Part shown: positions 47,480 to 59,469 of the stretch, one piece after another
Numbering within the stretch: the stretch's first letter is position 1
Layout of the letters: every line of letters starts with the position of its first letter
Origin: Timema cristinae
Taxonomy: Eukaryota; Arthropoda; Insecta; Phasmatodea; Timematidae
NCBI GenBank assembly: GCA_039000515.1
Contig: JBCFYV010000012.1
Location: 128,412,652 to 128,476,651 of the forward strand
Direction: 5' to 3'
DNA length: 64,000 nt
The notes under the pieces: model-generated
The model's input: only the letters and a program-made list of their open reading frames with translations
Database searches by the model: none
Told to the model about the DNA's origin: nothing
Program-made: the position numbers and the translations under genes

Positions 47480-49950
47480 TTGCCAAAAGGAATGCTGACA
47501 AGACATTCTGGCCATCAGCATTTGTGTCCTCTTGTTTACTCACTCATCAAAACACGTCGCTATAATCTTTCTGTCACATGCAATTTAAAATATTACAATA
47601 TTAAAATAAACCAGTTCCCCAATTTAGAGCATGTCGATTACAATAGTTTGTGCAGCCATAGTTTATTTTAACGGCTGGGCTCGTAGAAAATTGTGAGTCT
47701 ATTTGACGTAAGTAGTACGACCTAGGATTAAGAGTATGTGTTGGGTTTGGACTAGCACTTGGAGGTGGCATTGTAATATTTGTAAATAACAATATAAAAT
47801 AGAAACGCCTGGCCACATCTCCTAGTGCCTACTCAGCACTATCAGAATATATTATTTTAGAATTGTGTATTTCCCAATTAAAACTTCTTATTGCAGTGGT
47901 TTCTGAACCGCCTAAGATAAGAGACTGGAGTGATTTTTAATCAGCAATGGCTGACCATGTTTCAAACTATGAAAAGCTGATGGTGTTGGATGATTTTAGC
48001 ACATACCTTTTAATTAAATCTAATAACTCAAGTAACCTTTTGTAAATGTTCTCAGCTTTTAACTTAACAGTCTGCCATCTTGATGCTACGCATCATACAA
48101 CCACATCCCATACTTGGCTCTATTTAATGTCTACAAATCAACCAAACAGAGTTATTTCCCATGGACAGAGATTCCTGCCCCTGGCCTTTCCCACCGTGAC
48201 TCTCGCTCACTTTTCATATTCCATCCGAATTCTTAAAATTAAACTTTTTTTTTTTTACATATCGTCACCTTATAAATATTGATACCGAATATTTGGATAA
48301 GGACCCTGAATGGATACCTTGGTATTGGATAAACACAGTTAACCAAATTGATGATAAAGTACAACTATTTAACGAAATGGTTGCTGATATGTATGATAAG
48401 AATGCTCCCACTAAGACAAGACGCATTACTAAACCACCATCGCCCTGGATGACAAAATATATTTTGACACTAATAGCAAGACGTGATGCAGCTTACACCA
48501 AATTTAGACATGATTCCAAAGCTGCTGGTTTATATTCTGTATCCAATAGTTTTGAATTGTACATACAATTGCGTAACAAATGTACTCAACAGATAAGAAA
48601 AGCTAAAATGAAATATTCACTTTACAATTATAATTGCTGACTATCGATCTATAAGTATCCTTCCCTCCTCAAAAGGATTAAAGTTCCTGGTAAATCATCA
48701 AATTCACAAATTTATCAACAAACATGGTCTATTATCTATATTCCAATCATGTTTCCAACCAGGTCACAGCACTTGTACATCTTTAATTAATGTTACTGAT
48801 GATAATATACTTGCCATGGATAGTTGATATTAACTATTTAAATACTTTTTAGCAAGGCTTTTAACAGTGTAGATTTTGACTTGCTTTCAAGTTTCATATA
48901 AACTTAGCTACGGTATTACTTCCATTTTTCGCCTAACTGCATTCGTTGAATGCAATCTTACTTAGATGGTCACATGCAGAGGGTGGTAATAAATGACACT
49001 GCCTTTAAACAAAGGCGTACCACAGGGGTCTATTCTTGGCCCACTATTATTCTACCTATTTATTAATTACCCATCGTCTTATCTGTCTTATTTTAAGTAT
49101 CACCTACACGCAGATGATCTACAAGTATATTTGTCAGATATTAGTATTAACTTATTTTCAACTGTTGGTAAATAAATATAGATTTGAAATCAATTTGTGA
49201 ATGGTCAGTTAATAACGGTATAATGATTAACCCCATTAAATCACAGCCAACGATTATCAGGTCACATATAGTTTTGTCTAAGATAAATCGCTATTTTATT
49301 CCAGATATATTGTTAAATTATACTATAGGCCCTCTAACTCCACATGCAAGGTATTTAGGCGTAATAATGAATACAAATTTGACTTATTGGACATTTGCAA
49401 AAAAAAAAAAAAAGCTACGCTGAGATACACAGTCTCAAAAGACTTAAACATTTCTTATCATCTGAACCTAAAGTTTTTCTTTTACAAGGTCTGATACTGC
49501 CTCATTTTGATTATTGTGACAGTGTGTACAATGACCTAACAGAGGAACTATCTAAACGACTGCAACGCGTACAAAATCAATGTGTTCGTTTCATTTACAA
49601 TCTAAAATACTTCAACCACAAAAGACATATAACCATATTTCAAAAAACTGAAATGGTTACGACTAAAAGAGTGACGTTCATTTCACTCTCTTACTTTAGT
49701 TTTCAAAATTCTTAACACATCATCCCCAGAATATGTCTCATCCGTTTTCAGTTAATGAAAAAACAACATCGTCTTAATACACGTGCTAACAATTCTTCCG
49801 TTCTCTGTATAACCTTACACAAATCCTGATAGTACTCTCAGTCCTTCACTGTAGCGACTTCTTGGGCATGGAATTATCTACTTACCAACACTAGGAATTC
49901 GACTACGCTAACTTATTTATACATATATATTCACTCATTAAAATAATAAC
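47480..49950 (+). pseudogene. Degenerate LINE ORF2 (endonuclease + reverse transcriptase)
   Basis: Fragments of a non-LTR retrotransposon protein in changing plus-strand frames. Endonuclease traces: LGGGIVIFVNNNI (about 47757-47795), LLIAVVSEPPK (about 47887-47920) and MVLDDFST (about 47979-48003, a decayed GDFN block). RT: DYRSISILPSSKG (about 48643), GVPQGSILGPLLF (49013-49053) and the catalytic HADD (about 49108-49120). C-terminal part: LPHFDYCDSVYNDL (49498-49540), with an end near 49945. Several frameshifts, stops and a poly-A-like run inside the gene (49399-49412). Motif style is CR1/Jockey group. Confidence 0.85.
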
Positions 49951-50640
49951 TTAACTTTGAACTTTAGGTCTTGAGTAGCTGAGGAGCTAAACTGGATAAG
50001 TGTGTGTGTATGTCTAAGTCTAAAATAAATTGTCTATAGTGAAACACAGCGATATCAATTTTATAGTATGAATGATGTGTTAATTTAGTGAATAATAATG
50101 TTGTGTCACCAACGGCCTCAATTGGAAGGCATATTTGGGTAACCATTTTATGTTGTGAGTGGTGGGTGACATAACGATACGAGTATTTAAAGGGGGGCGG
50201 GATGTTTGGGGCTTGTATATGTGTATATTGTTTTATTTTGAACTATGGTTACTGTGTTGTTTTGGCGCCAAGAAACTTGGTTGTGTCTGTTGTGCTTTCT
50301 GTTCATGGGATCGAGCGCGCTCGCATTACTGGTCGTGGGCAGCCAGTCTTGCTTTGGATGTCGTCCCATGTATATTTTAGAGTGTCGTATACCATAAACA
50401 TTCCGTGGTTGTGAATACTAAACTATACAGTGCACTTCCTACCAAACATTATCAACAGGCATTATAGTATATAATTTTAAAAAAAACTATTTTAAGAAAC
50501 ATTTTGATGGAGTAATTGTGTAAATATATAAATATGACACTCCAATATTATTTGAACTATGTTAGTTCAGCACTAGGGACAATTTATATACCAATTAATT
50601 CTATAAATGATCAATGGTTGCACCGAAACTTAGTTATATT
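49951..50640. other. Sequence between two LINE remnants
   Basis: May include the 3' end of the first LINE. A GC-richer block at 50150-50400 has open frames on both strands that I do not recognise. No gene called. Confidence 0.35.
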
Positions 50641-50699
50641 AGCACTATTGGAAGTTTATATCGTTAAATGATCGAAATACAAACTTCAGTAGCTGCTGC

Positions 50700-51605
50700 A
50701 AATATATAATTTGTGGCGTACCACAGGGCTCTGTTTTAGGTCCTTTATTATTTCTTATATATATCAATATGGTTTCTATGGCAAAATACAGCTGTTTGCT
50801 GATGACACTTGTCTGCTGTACTCTGGTAACTCTATAAGAGATATAGAAACCAAGTTGCAAAAGGACTTTAAAAAAATTGACTCACTGGCTTCATAATAAC
50901 TGTTTATCTTTAAATGTTAAAAAAACAAAAGTAATTTATTTTACAAAACCCACTATGAACAATAATAACTACATAAGTGATATACACCTAAATGGAGAAA
51001 AAATAGATGTAGTATCACAAGTAAAATATTTAGGATTGATTCTTGATCAGAATCTCACATGTATACCACATGTTGATAGCATATGTAAGAAAATTTGTCC
51101 TATTGTTGTGGCCTTTAGAAGAACTCAACACAAAATTACAACTAACTCTAAAATCATAATTTATAACTCTTTATTCCACTCACATTTATCATATGTGAAC
51201 ATAATTAGGGGATCAACATAAAAAAAACATTGAAGAGAGTACAAGTAATACAAAATAGAGATATAAGAAATATTTTTAACTCTGATAATTTTGGCAATAC
51301 ACGTGTAGTAAACATAAAAAATACAATATATTATCTCTTTAAAACACTATTTCCTTAAATATGGTTAAATTAGTGTATAAAGTACTGAATAACAAATTAC
51401 TTTCAAACATAAAATTTGAGACTTTATCTAAAAAATGTAACTATGAAATTCGGGCAAGAAACTAAAATATGTCAGTCATCTGTAAAAACTACTAAATTTG
51501 GTATAACTTCATTTAAAAACAGAGCATTGAAAGAATTTAACACCCTTCCAACAACAATAAGAGAGTGTGATTCTTTGAATAGTTTTGTTGGTGCGATTTA
51601 AAACA
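50700..51605 (+). pseudogene. 5'-truncated LINE reverse transcriptase fragment
   Basis: RT C-terminal half on the plus strand. A VPQGSVLGPLLFLIYIN block lies in broken frames (about 50717-50768), followed by FADDTCLLYSG (50799-50831), SLNVKKTKVIYF (about 50907-50942), VKYLGLILDQNL (about 51021-51056) and SHLSYVN near 51190. Frames shift at about 50768, 50885, 51225 and 51350. Similarity to 47480-49950 is only at motif level, so it is a different LINE family (CR1/Jockey-like). It ends near 51605, where a stop follows a typical LINE C-terminal region. Confidence 0.85.
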
Positions 51606-52228
51606 ACTCTTGTCTTAAAGCAGAATTGTATAAAGGCAACAATTGTTGAGTGCTATCTAGGTATTATATTTTTTCTTTTTATATATTCTTTTTTTATCTT
51701 TAAATTCCTTTGTTTGAACTGTATTACTATGGTGAAACATGTAGTCACTAAGTAGGCTAATAGGCCTATCTCTTGACGATTTTTTTTCTATATTTTCATT
51801 TTCTGCTTTACTCTTTGTTCATAAATAGTTTTAAATAACTACACAACGATAGCTTGGACCTACAATCATATTGGTTATGTAGGCCTACATAACTAAGAAG
51901 TATAATATTCTTTTTCATTTATTTTTATTTTACTAAAAAAATCCTTTGAAAAATAATATCACATAATTACTAACTTTAATTTTCTTCTGTAATATAATTA
52001 GTAGGCTAATCACTTTGCCCATCTCCTTCATTTAGTCTATAAAATGTGTACTTAATAAAAACACCTAACCTTGATTTATACAATGATTACAGCTTAATAT
52101 TTTTCTCTTTATATACAATGATTTGTTTGAATGATCTTTTATACATTAACTGTCATGTGTAATTTTTATATCTTGTCATAAATCTTTTACCATGTCTTTA
52201 TCTTGTAAAAGCTTACTTTTTAAAAATT
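51606..52228. other. AT-rich non-coding stretch
   Basis: Probably includes the LINE 3' UTR. Nothing else supported. Confidence 0.4.
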
Positions 52229-53422
52229 AATTGAGTAGGTGGGTTGCAAAACTGTCATTTTCCAAAAATTAAAAAAATTAGATGGCTATTGATTGAGTTT
52301 CATTTGGTACTTCTGCTTGTAATAAGACATATATAGAGGGCAGAAACTGTCTCGTTTCCTATTAGATTTAGCTTTAAAATATGATGTTTTCTGCAAAACT
52401 GTCCTTTTCCAGCTCCCTGTTAGGTGCAAAACTTTCCTTTTACAAACCTATGGTTTATTAACAAAACTCCCCTTTTCCAATATTCAATATGGCTATTGAT
52501 GCTGTCTTACATTTCAAAACAATCTTTCTCCTTGCCTGCATATACTATGAGCTTATTACTGCTTTTAACCCCACTACAAAAGTGACATCGGAACCGACTT
52601 GCCAATCCTAAAGAGAGGAGTGACTGTAGGCAACATGGTACCTGATCATCTGCCAAACATAGTTCCTGTAAAAGAAGTAAAACTAAAATATGTGGATAAA
52701 CTTCTATTTAAGCACTTTGGTGAAGGGTGAAAAGACATGGCTAACCTCAACTACTTTAAAACTGTTATTGATTCTCAATCTGAAGATGTATAGCATATTG
52801 AAGTGAACAAAGACGAAGAAAACGTTGAAGAAATAGATGATCTATTAATATTAATTAGCTTTACCACTCTATTTGCAAATTAATATTTTTCCTTTAAGAA
52901 GTAAACAGACAATAACCTTAAATGAGTAGATTAATATTCCTGAAGATGTATAGCAAATTGAAGTTGTAACGACTCGGGATCCTTTGCACCAGGAACTAAT
53001 ACGCATTGACATAGCACAAAGTGAACCAAGATGAAGAAAAGTTTGAAGAGATAGGTGACCTGGTTAATATAAATCTGTTTTAACTCTTGATTAACAAATT
53101 AGTCTTCTTTTGATTGAATAAATACTAGTTAATTTGTACGAATAGATTGTTATACCTAACACTTATGTTTTATTTCAAAACTGCCTTATTCTATGTGTGT
53201 GCCTGCAAAACTGTCCTTTTCCAAAATATAGTTCTAATTATTATCCAAACCGTATTGTCACTATTTGTGAATTTTACCAAATTGACCTAGGTTGATATAC
53301 TTTCATACCAGGTAAAGTTTCATAAAAATCTAAACATAAATAAACATAGTACAGTTTTTTTTTTTTTCTCAAAATTCTAATATAATGGATAAGGACAGTT
53401 TTGCAACTCACCTACTCAATTG
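52229..53422. mobile_element. DNA transposon remnant with ~35-bp terminal inverted repeats
   Basis: The left end (AATTGAGTAGGTGGGTTGCA, then AAACTGTC, from 52229) and the reverse complement of the right end (AATTGAGTAGGTGAGTTGCA, then AAACTGTC, at 53422) match with few differences. The subterminal motif GCAAAACTGTCCTTTTCC is repeated at about 52393, 52428, 52463 and 53205. The interior contains two related copies of a protein-like stretch around CCTGAAGATGTATAGCA (about 52784 and 52940) with decayed reading of the type NKDEENVEEIDD. No complete transposase; superfamily unknown. Confidence 0.75.
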
Positions 53423-54359
53423 TACCTATATAACTAAACTTCATGTGTACTGTAAGCATCCGCTACATTGTAACAAATTGTCCCAGAAGATGGCCTAGGC
53501 TGTCGGGGGTTTAAAATATATATAAATAAAAAAAAACACGGATATGGAGGAGATCCCAAATTAATTAGACGGTAATTCTGGATAAACAGGATTTAAATCA
53601 TTGTCCGGGTGTATTATTTATACATTTAAATATTTGTGCTGATTTTCTTTTAATAGTTTTTAACTTAGAAATATTTATATGCGATATAATTCTAGGGAAA
53701 GCTTTGGTATTTAAAAGCGTTAGTTAGGAGGGACTTTTTAAACTGCGTAAAATACGTTGTTTCATCGTTTTATGACCTTATTGTAGCTCGTGGTAGATAT
53801 TACCAAAATTTTTTTTTTCATCTATTCAATTTACTAGACACCAAAACCAACATACATAATTATTTACCAATCATAATAATACGCCATCAACGTAATAATT
53901 CCGTCTAGATAATTTTCTAGTTCATATAAAGCTTAAATATTACTATTAGTAATTATTAGTTATTACCATCCGTTCGGGTTATTCGCACAACTAACTAAAC
54001 ATTAATATACTTCGATTTTGACATCAGAACAAGCAAATTATATTTTAGGTATTAATTGTATTTTCAATGCCCTTGGGAGTTGGCTAGACTGAGATTGTAT
54101 TTTGACTATTCGGAAAATTAAGGTAGGTTTAGTAAACTTATTGCAAAATTTATCATAAATGTATAAGGAAGGATACATAAAGCATAATATATCCTAAATA
54201 CATAATAACAATACATACACATATTATAAGATCTTACCATTTCAATATCCGTAGGCAGAATGCAAATAAGTTTTATATTATTGCTATCCTATTTGGCAAA
54301 AGTAAATTGCGGAATAAAGACTGGGCTGTCGCCTTGATATAATACGTACCCTTGACAAT
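53423..54359. other. AT-rich non-coding stretch
   Basis: No gene or repeat supported. Confidence 0.4.
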
Positions 54360-54455
54360 TACACGCCTAGGTGGCGTAGTTGTCTAACGCGCTAGTTTCG
54401 TGTTGAGCTAAAATGCAGAGGACAGGGAGATCGAGGTTCGAATCTCACTCGAGTA
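54360..54455 (+). mobile_element. tRNA-derived SINE head
   Basis: A-box-like GGTGGCGTAGTTGTCTAACG and B box CGAGGTTCGAATCTC, about 50 bp apart as in a tRNA with a long variable arm. The 3' arm does not pair with the 5' arm, so this is called a SINE. Confidence 0.55.
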
Positions 54456-55652
54456 AACTGAGGGGGAAGGAGTGTTACTAATTATTTTCCACTCTCCCTC
54501 TACGCAAATGTGGGCTAACTTTCTCTATACCCAACCTTCACAATTTCTAGCCCTGTGTATAACTCGAACGGGTAGTAAGACTCTGTACTATTTATTATTA
54601 CTTGATAGTTGTATAGGTAATCACATGACCAAATATCTTCTGAACGGTCACCAAGGATGCTGATGCACCCTTCACACGTCCTTGATGCAATGTTTGATTA
54701 GTCTGCTAGAACTCAAAACGTACGTTGCCCGCCATCTTAAATGATATGGGATGTTAAAGCAGTCTCGCTTTCTAATAGAAGAAATTGGTTATTTAAACAA
54801 GTTGATTAATAAATATACTCATACAATTTTTTTATTACCAAAAGAAGCAAATTGTTTATTGGCACACTTTAATTTTCATAAAACAATCTTCGCAATAAAT
54901 AAAATGTTGCAGATATTACACTGTAGGATACTTGTTTTAATTATTTCTGATCATTTGTATTTCACATAGTTTATAAATCAATTGATAGGTAGTAGCACTG
55001 CAGTCCCAAGGATGTAGTAAGGGCTTGTCTCGCTGTGATTGGTTGCTGATGGCATACACACAGCCAATAGAAATCACAAGTTTTAACTCATGAATATCGC
55101 AGGGTGAGTTTGCCGACAAAAATTCACCAAGACTTCTAGTGATAGTTGAAATGCCATATCTTATGTCAGAATTTCTAAATGCGAGAGAAAACAACATGAA
55201 AAAAAGACAAGTTTGATCTATTTTGTAAAATGGAGGACATTCCAGCCCCATCTTGAAACTCTTCTATATTTCTGGCCAGCACTGCTGGATCATAGCCACA
55301 TTGTTTTAAACAACGGCTGGCGTGAAGCCCCTCGTAGCAATGGTCATTGTGTTGTGGAATATGAACTTTATTTAAAAACATAAGATGTTGTAAAAACACA
55401 TTGAGATTTAATTTTAAAACACTATATTTTATTCATCTAGTTCCTTTGAAAGATCTATTACCGTGGTAAGAAAGTGAAATAAGCTGTGACTGATACTCGA
55501 AGGAAGGGTAAAGCCATGAAACTCAACTTTGGTCAGTCACTCCTCGACACTAGCATTCAGTACATCCAGTCATGATTTAAACCTCTACCTCCCTGTGACC
55601 AACAAGATGTTGATCCCGTCCACAGTCTGAGGCCTTGTATTTTCACTTTCAG
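54456..55652. other. Region upstream of NDUFB3
   Basis: Probably holds the NDUFB3 promoter and a non-coding first exon, since the coding exon is preceded by an acceptor-like TTTTCACTTTCAG (AG at 55651-55652). CCAAT-type motifs occur near 55030-55070. Minus-strand frames at 54937-55251 and 55175-55399 translate to nothing I recognise. Confidence 0.35.
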
Positions 55653-55657
55653 ACAAA

Positions 55658-55803
55658 ATGGGAGGAGACAGCCACGGCCACGACCATCACAAACCGACGT
55701 ACAAAGTTCCTGACTGGAGGATTTATAAAGTAGAAAGTGCTCCTGAGTTGATGCAGGTAAAGAATCTTCTCGCACAGAAAGGTCTGTCGGATCCCTGGCT
55801 AAG
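55658..55803 (+). CDS. NDUFB3: NDUFB3, coding exon 1 (complex I subunit B12)
   Basis: NADH dehydrogenase [ubiquinone] 1 beta subcomplex subunit 3, an accessory single-membrane-span subunit of the mitochondrial complex I membrane arm, with no catalytic role. The exon runs from ATG 55658 to a GTGAGA donor at 55804 and encodes residues 1-48 plus two bases of the next codon. It opens with a His-rich MGGDSHGHDHHKP, followed by YKVPDWRIYKVE and LAQKGLSDPWLR, the family's conserved N-terminal block. The start is the first ATG after an acceptor-like site at 55652. With exon 2 the product is 104 residues, close to the roughly 98 of the human protein. It has no cleavable targeting peptide, as usual for this subunit. 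Confidence 0.93.
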
Positions 55804-55904
55804 GTGAGACTATCACACTTACAAGAGAGTTAGCTAAATAATATTAACCTAATCATGTAAACATGTATGACACAGCCACGTGGTTAATCATATTTAAGAC
55901 ATGT

Positions 55905-55990
55905 TTTTACCACCTTAGGTAGTCGGTAGCATGTCTGCCTACTGAGCTGAGTCCTGGGTTGGTTTCCCGGCATGGTCAAAAAATGTATCA
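55905..55990 (+). mobile_element. tRNA-derived SINE head in NDUFB3 intron
   Basis: A-box-like CTTAGGTAGTCGGTAGCATG and B-box-like CTGGGTTGGTTTCCC. Followed by a non-tRNA tail (AAAAAATGTATCATTGATGA) of the kind seen in insect SINEs. Confidence 0.5.
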
Positions 55991-56413
55991 TTGATGAAAA
56001 ATATGAGTTTACCCTTTCATGTTGATAAATTAATGGCTGGGGACTGGATGTTGTGCCTGTCATATTAAGCTACAACAATCCTAGCCAGCCAGTATTGGAA
56101 ATTATATGGCTTGAGTAAAAAACTGACCACAGTTGATGATGATGATGATTGGTAATGATATAATTTAGGTAGGAATACCAATATTTGTGTAGGCGAAGAG
56201 AGTTCCATTCAATTAGACATTTGTTTGCAAGTAGAAAATAGGAAGATAATCACTCACTCACACTTGCTTATACTGAACTTGAGTAAGTTATTCAGCGCTT
56301 ACACTTGTAATATTATACATAATTACATCAATATTCCCACCAACGAGACGAGTGTGTGTGTGTTCATAATATTTGAAATAATTTTCATTTAGTTCCTTTC
56401 TTAATTTTGATTG

Positions 56414-57012
56414 CATTCAGACGGAACAGATTCGCCCGCTCGATTTGATCCGCACATACATTGGTAGCTGTTCAGATGTCGCGGAATATAAAAGGAAAGT
56501 TAAATAAAACACCATTAATATTTACAAAACCAAAACCTTGACATTTATAGTACAGCTAGCACGGAGGGGGGGGGATAGTCGCGGGCCTCCTGATCTTATA
56601 TAATATAAATATCTGTAATAAAGAGCAAACCTACCAACTAGGCCCGTGTTTCTTTTTTTCCGATGAATCCTCAGCGTCGGCGAATAATTCCATCCAAGCT
56701 ATTTTTTTATCTTGTTGGAATATTCTTCACATTCCATGTCCCATATGGAAGGCCATTTCTCCACCTCATCAGCAAAACATTCTCTATCGAAACGCTCCAT
56801 AATTCACTCCTCTGCCTACGTCCAATCCGTGCTGAATCTGCTCGTCAACTAAACGCTCTCAAGCCGGGTGTTATCGAGTTTCTGGTGGTCTGTCAGCGGA
56901 GAGACCGCTCAGACGATTGCACCGCTCCGCCTCGTGTGAGCGAATGCATGGAGCTCAATAAAACTATATTGCGCAGTTCCATCCGCACGAACGGATCCAC
57001 CCCGTCTGAATG
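56414..57012. mobile_element. Possible TIR element in NDUFB3 intron
   Basis: About 600 bp bounded by CATTCAGACGGAACAGATTC on the left and, in reverse complement, CATTCAGACGGGGTGGATCC on the right. Eleven terminal bases match exactly, and the GATCCG/GGATCCG subterminal motif is shared. GC-richer than the intron around it. A 116-codon open frame (56663-57013) reaches the right end but is not recognised. No target duplication found. Confidence 0.5.
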
Positions 57013-57240
57013 AGCTCTTAAGATCCTCATATTGAGTGATAGATTAATTAAGAAAGAATGGATAAGAGGAAAATTATATTCATTTATTTTATTTGTAATT
57101 TTACAAACCACTTATTTCTAAGATTTTTATTTCAATTATTAAAGAATGTGATTTTTGATTGATTGCATTTGCAGGGTTGATAACAATTTTCAAAGCATAT
57201 CAACCCTGCTGTTCCTAACTTGAGTTGACTGTTGTTTTAG

Positions 57241-57409
57241 AAACGAAGTGTGGCGTTACGATCGTACCAAATACATGAAACCTGGTCGATCGGCATATTT
57301 ATTTTTCTTCCGAGGATTCAAGCTTGGCCTTGGTCTCACTGTTTTGACTATCATCGGAGAGAAATTATGGGAGTCGTCACATCCGAGCATCCACGGACAT
57401 GATCACTGA
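57241..57409 (+). CDS. NDUFB3: NDUFB3, coding exon 2
   Basis: Encodes residues 49-104 after completing an arginine codon across the junction. The sequence NEVWRYDRTKYMKPG precedes the single membrane span FFFRGFKLGLGLTVLTIIG, which in this family anchors the subunit in the inner mitochondrial membrane. It ends EKLWESSHPSIHGHDH with TGA at 57407-57409. Both termini are His-rich. The frame is intact and splice phases agree, so the gene looks functional. Its 3' end faces that of AOAH, whose stop is 1.1 kb away. I see no canonical AATAAA close to the stop. Confidence 0.95.
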
Positions 57410-58517
57410 CCTAGGATATTTTCAACCGATAGGATTGCTCTTAGAATTGATACCATCAAGATTTATTTAGAAGTCCTGTATATATTATTTAACAAATTAA
57501 AAATATATCAAAAAATCTTATACAAAATATAGTTTGCTTCATTCTTTATCAATTTTTTGACTCTGATATGCTTTAATATGTGATTTGAACAAGTTTATAA
57601 AAGGGGAAAAAAAATCAAGCTATCAACGTGTCTCTAGAATAAAAAAAGTATTACACCTCAATAGTATAAAGAGCCTGGATGAGTCGAGACGCAGGCTGCT
57701 CTACACGAAGCCCTTTTTCAAACACAATGTTAGGTAATTCAATAAGGTTGGATATTAAGATTCAAAAAACCTTTTATAGTATTTATTTATTATGTAATAA
57801 CGATAATTCTTATAGTAGATACATTATAAAATAGTTACCCACATTTTTACAAGATCTTTAGCATCAAATGGAATATTAGGAATATGTTTTAAAAGGTTTT
57901 ATGTACAAAAACAAAGTACTTTAAATCCCTGCAAGTGTTAAAATGGTAGAACGGAAAAGCTGACTTATTACAGTACATACATTTTTCATGATAGCTAGAA
58001 AAGTTTCTGTGTGTACTTTGGGGGTAGCAAGTATTATGTAAGCACCTTTACACCCATTTTGGACCCTTGGCACATAACACCATGTGATGAGTACTCTCAG
58101 TCAAGGAGATAAAGTTATCACGCTGGAATGGGGGATATAAAGAGAATATTTAGTTCAGTATTTCTAGAGTTTGTATAGCAAAAAAAACCTTTTTTGGGAC
58201 TAAATAAAATATTCTTTTATTAGATCTCTTTGTTTAATTTTGTACAGACAGTAATCTTGACACTGTTGAATATTGTAAACTTTGACGAGGACTTTTTATA
58301 TAATGCTTGGTCAAAGTTGGATAAGTCCTCCTGAAATTAAACTAATGGATCAATGTTTCATTCATTTAATCCCAAAAAGGTATTTAGCCATAAACATTAA
58401 AAATATGGGCCTCCAGCCACCTTAAATCTTGTTAGTTATAGTTACTTGGGAATATTTCTACGTTTAGCTGCCACACAAACAGATGAGAAACGATACAAAA
58501 TCCCAGTATTTGATGAC
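57410..58517. other. Intergenic region between convergent genes, including both 3' UTRs
   Basis: AT-rich, with no further gene. A minus-strand AATAAA at 58221-58216 lies about 300 bp after the AOAH stop and is a plausible polyadenylation signal for it. Confidence 0.5.
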
Positions 58518-58904
58518 TTAATGTCCTTGTTGGTCACCAAACACTTGTTGTATCTTATCATTGTTTGGGTTAATATCGCCCAAAACATGTGGGAACTTCT
58601 CGTTGATATGTTCCCAAAGTATGTTCGCAATCAACGGCTGAGCATCCTGAAACAAAGTATGGTCAGGAGCGTCAAGTGATGGTTTCTTAGCCGGCTCAGG
58701 AATATGTTTCAGAGCCGTGGGTGAGCTCACCTGTGCAGGGTGCAAGCTGTCCACAGGATCAATCAGCTCCCACGCAGGGCCACCTTGCTGCTGCCATCTG
58801 TAAATCACTTCATGAAATGGGTTGTCCAAATAGTTGAGGTCAAATGATTGGAACTTTTCCTCCGCCACAATATCTTGAAGAACCGAGGACAACTTCTGAG
58901 CCGC
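58518..58904 (-). CDS. AOAH: Acyloxyacyl hydrolase (AOAH), terminal coding exon
   Basis: AOAH is a secreted or lysosomal GDSL-type lipase that removes secondary acyl chains from bacterial lipid A and also acts on phospholipids. This phase-0 exon opens after a TTTGTTTAG acceptor with AAQKLSSVLQDIVAEEKFQ. It continues with FDLNYLDNPFHEVIYRW, then AWELIDPVDSLHPAQ, which contains the GDSL block V motif DxxH (DSLH) supplying the catalytic aspartate and histidine. It ends IPHVLGDINPNNDKIQQVF followed by GDQQGH and TAA (58520-58518). Order and wording follow the C-terminus of vertebrate AOAH closely. The serine-bearing exon lies beyond the window. The exon is intact, so the gene is probably functional. 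Confidence 0.92.
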   Translation of the reverse strand, partial: AAQKLSSVLQDIVAEEKFQSFDLNYLDNPFHEVIYRWQQQGGPAWELIDPVDSLHPAQVSSPTALKHIPEPAKKPSLDAPDHTLFQDAQPLIANILWEHINEKFPHVLGDINPNNDKIQQVFGDQQGH

Positions 58905-59469
58905 CTAAACAAACCAACCTATAACTTACCCACAACAGTACTTTTTAACGTCTATTTAATGATTTGAGCGCTCTTTATCAATATGACCCCTGACCAAATA
59001 ATCTATATATGTACATCTAGAGCAGGGTGGTTATCTCAGGGTTGTTATCATTTTACCCAGCCCAAAAACCCCACTTATTATATTTGGTGTTATACACAAG
59101 TTTTGAAATTACAGATTTTATTCAATATATTTTAATTTGTTCAGCAACTCACTCGGGATATCGTTTTAAGTTACCTACACTGTATTAATGCTAGGCCCTA
59201 GGAAAAAACAAATGAAATAACATTCTGCAGCTGGCTCGCCAGTAATTTGATGGGTGGTCCCCCCTCCCCTTCCTCCTACACAACAACCTGCTAGCTTATA
59301 GTATTGTTGTAAAGAATCACATTGTTGCATTATTGGTTTCCTTTATTATGTCTCTTAGTACTCCTTTACTAGCTTTATTAAAGTTAAAACTAAAATATGT
59401 TTCTCTGGATCCCGAATAATTGATAAATTTTAATTATTGGTTTAATCAGACAACATACATATGAGAACC

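Larger units (their letters stand above)
55804..57240 (+). other. NDUFB3 intron
   Basis: 1437-bp GT-AG intron, phase 2: donor AAG|GTGAGA, acceptor TTGTTTTAG|AAACG. It contains a SINE-like segment, a GAT microsatellite (about 56136-56151) and a TIR-bounded element. Confidence 0.9.

Noticed and set aside
54937..55399. Minus-strand frames upstream of NDUFB3
   Set aside because: Two short overlapping frames with unrecognised translations and no splice or start support; likely promoter or UTR sequence.
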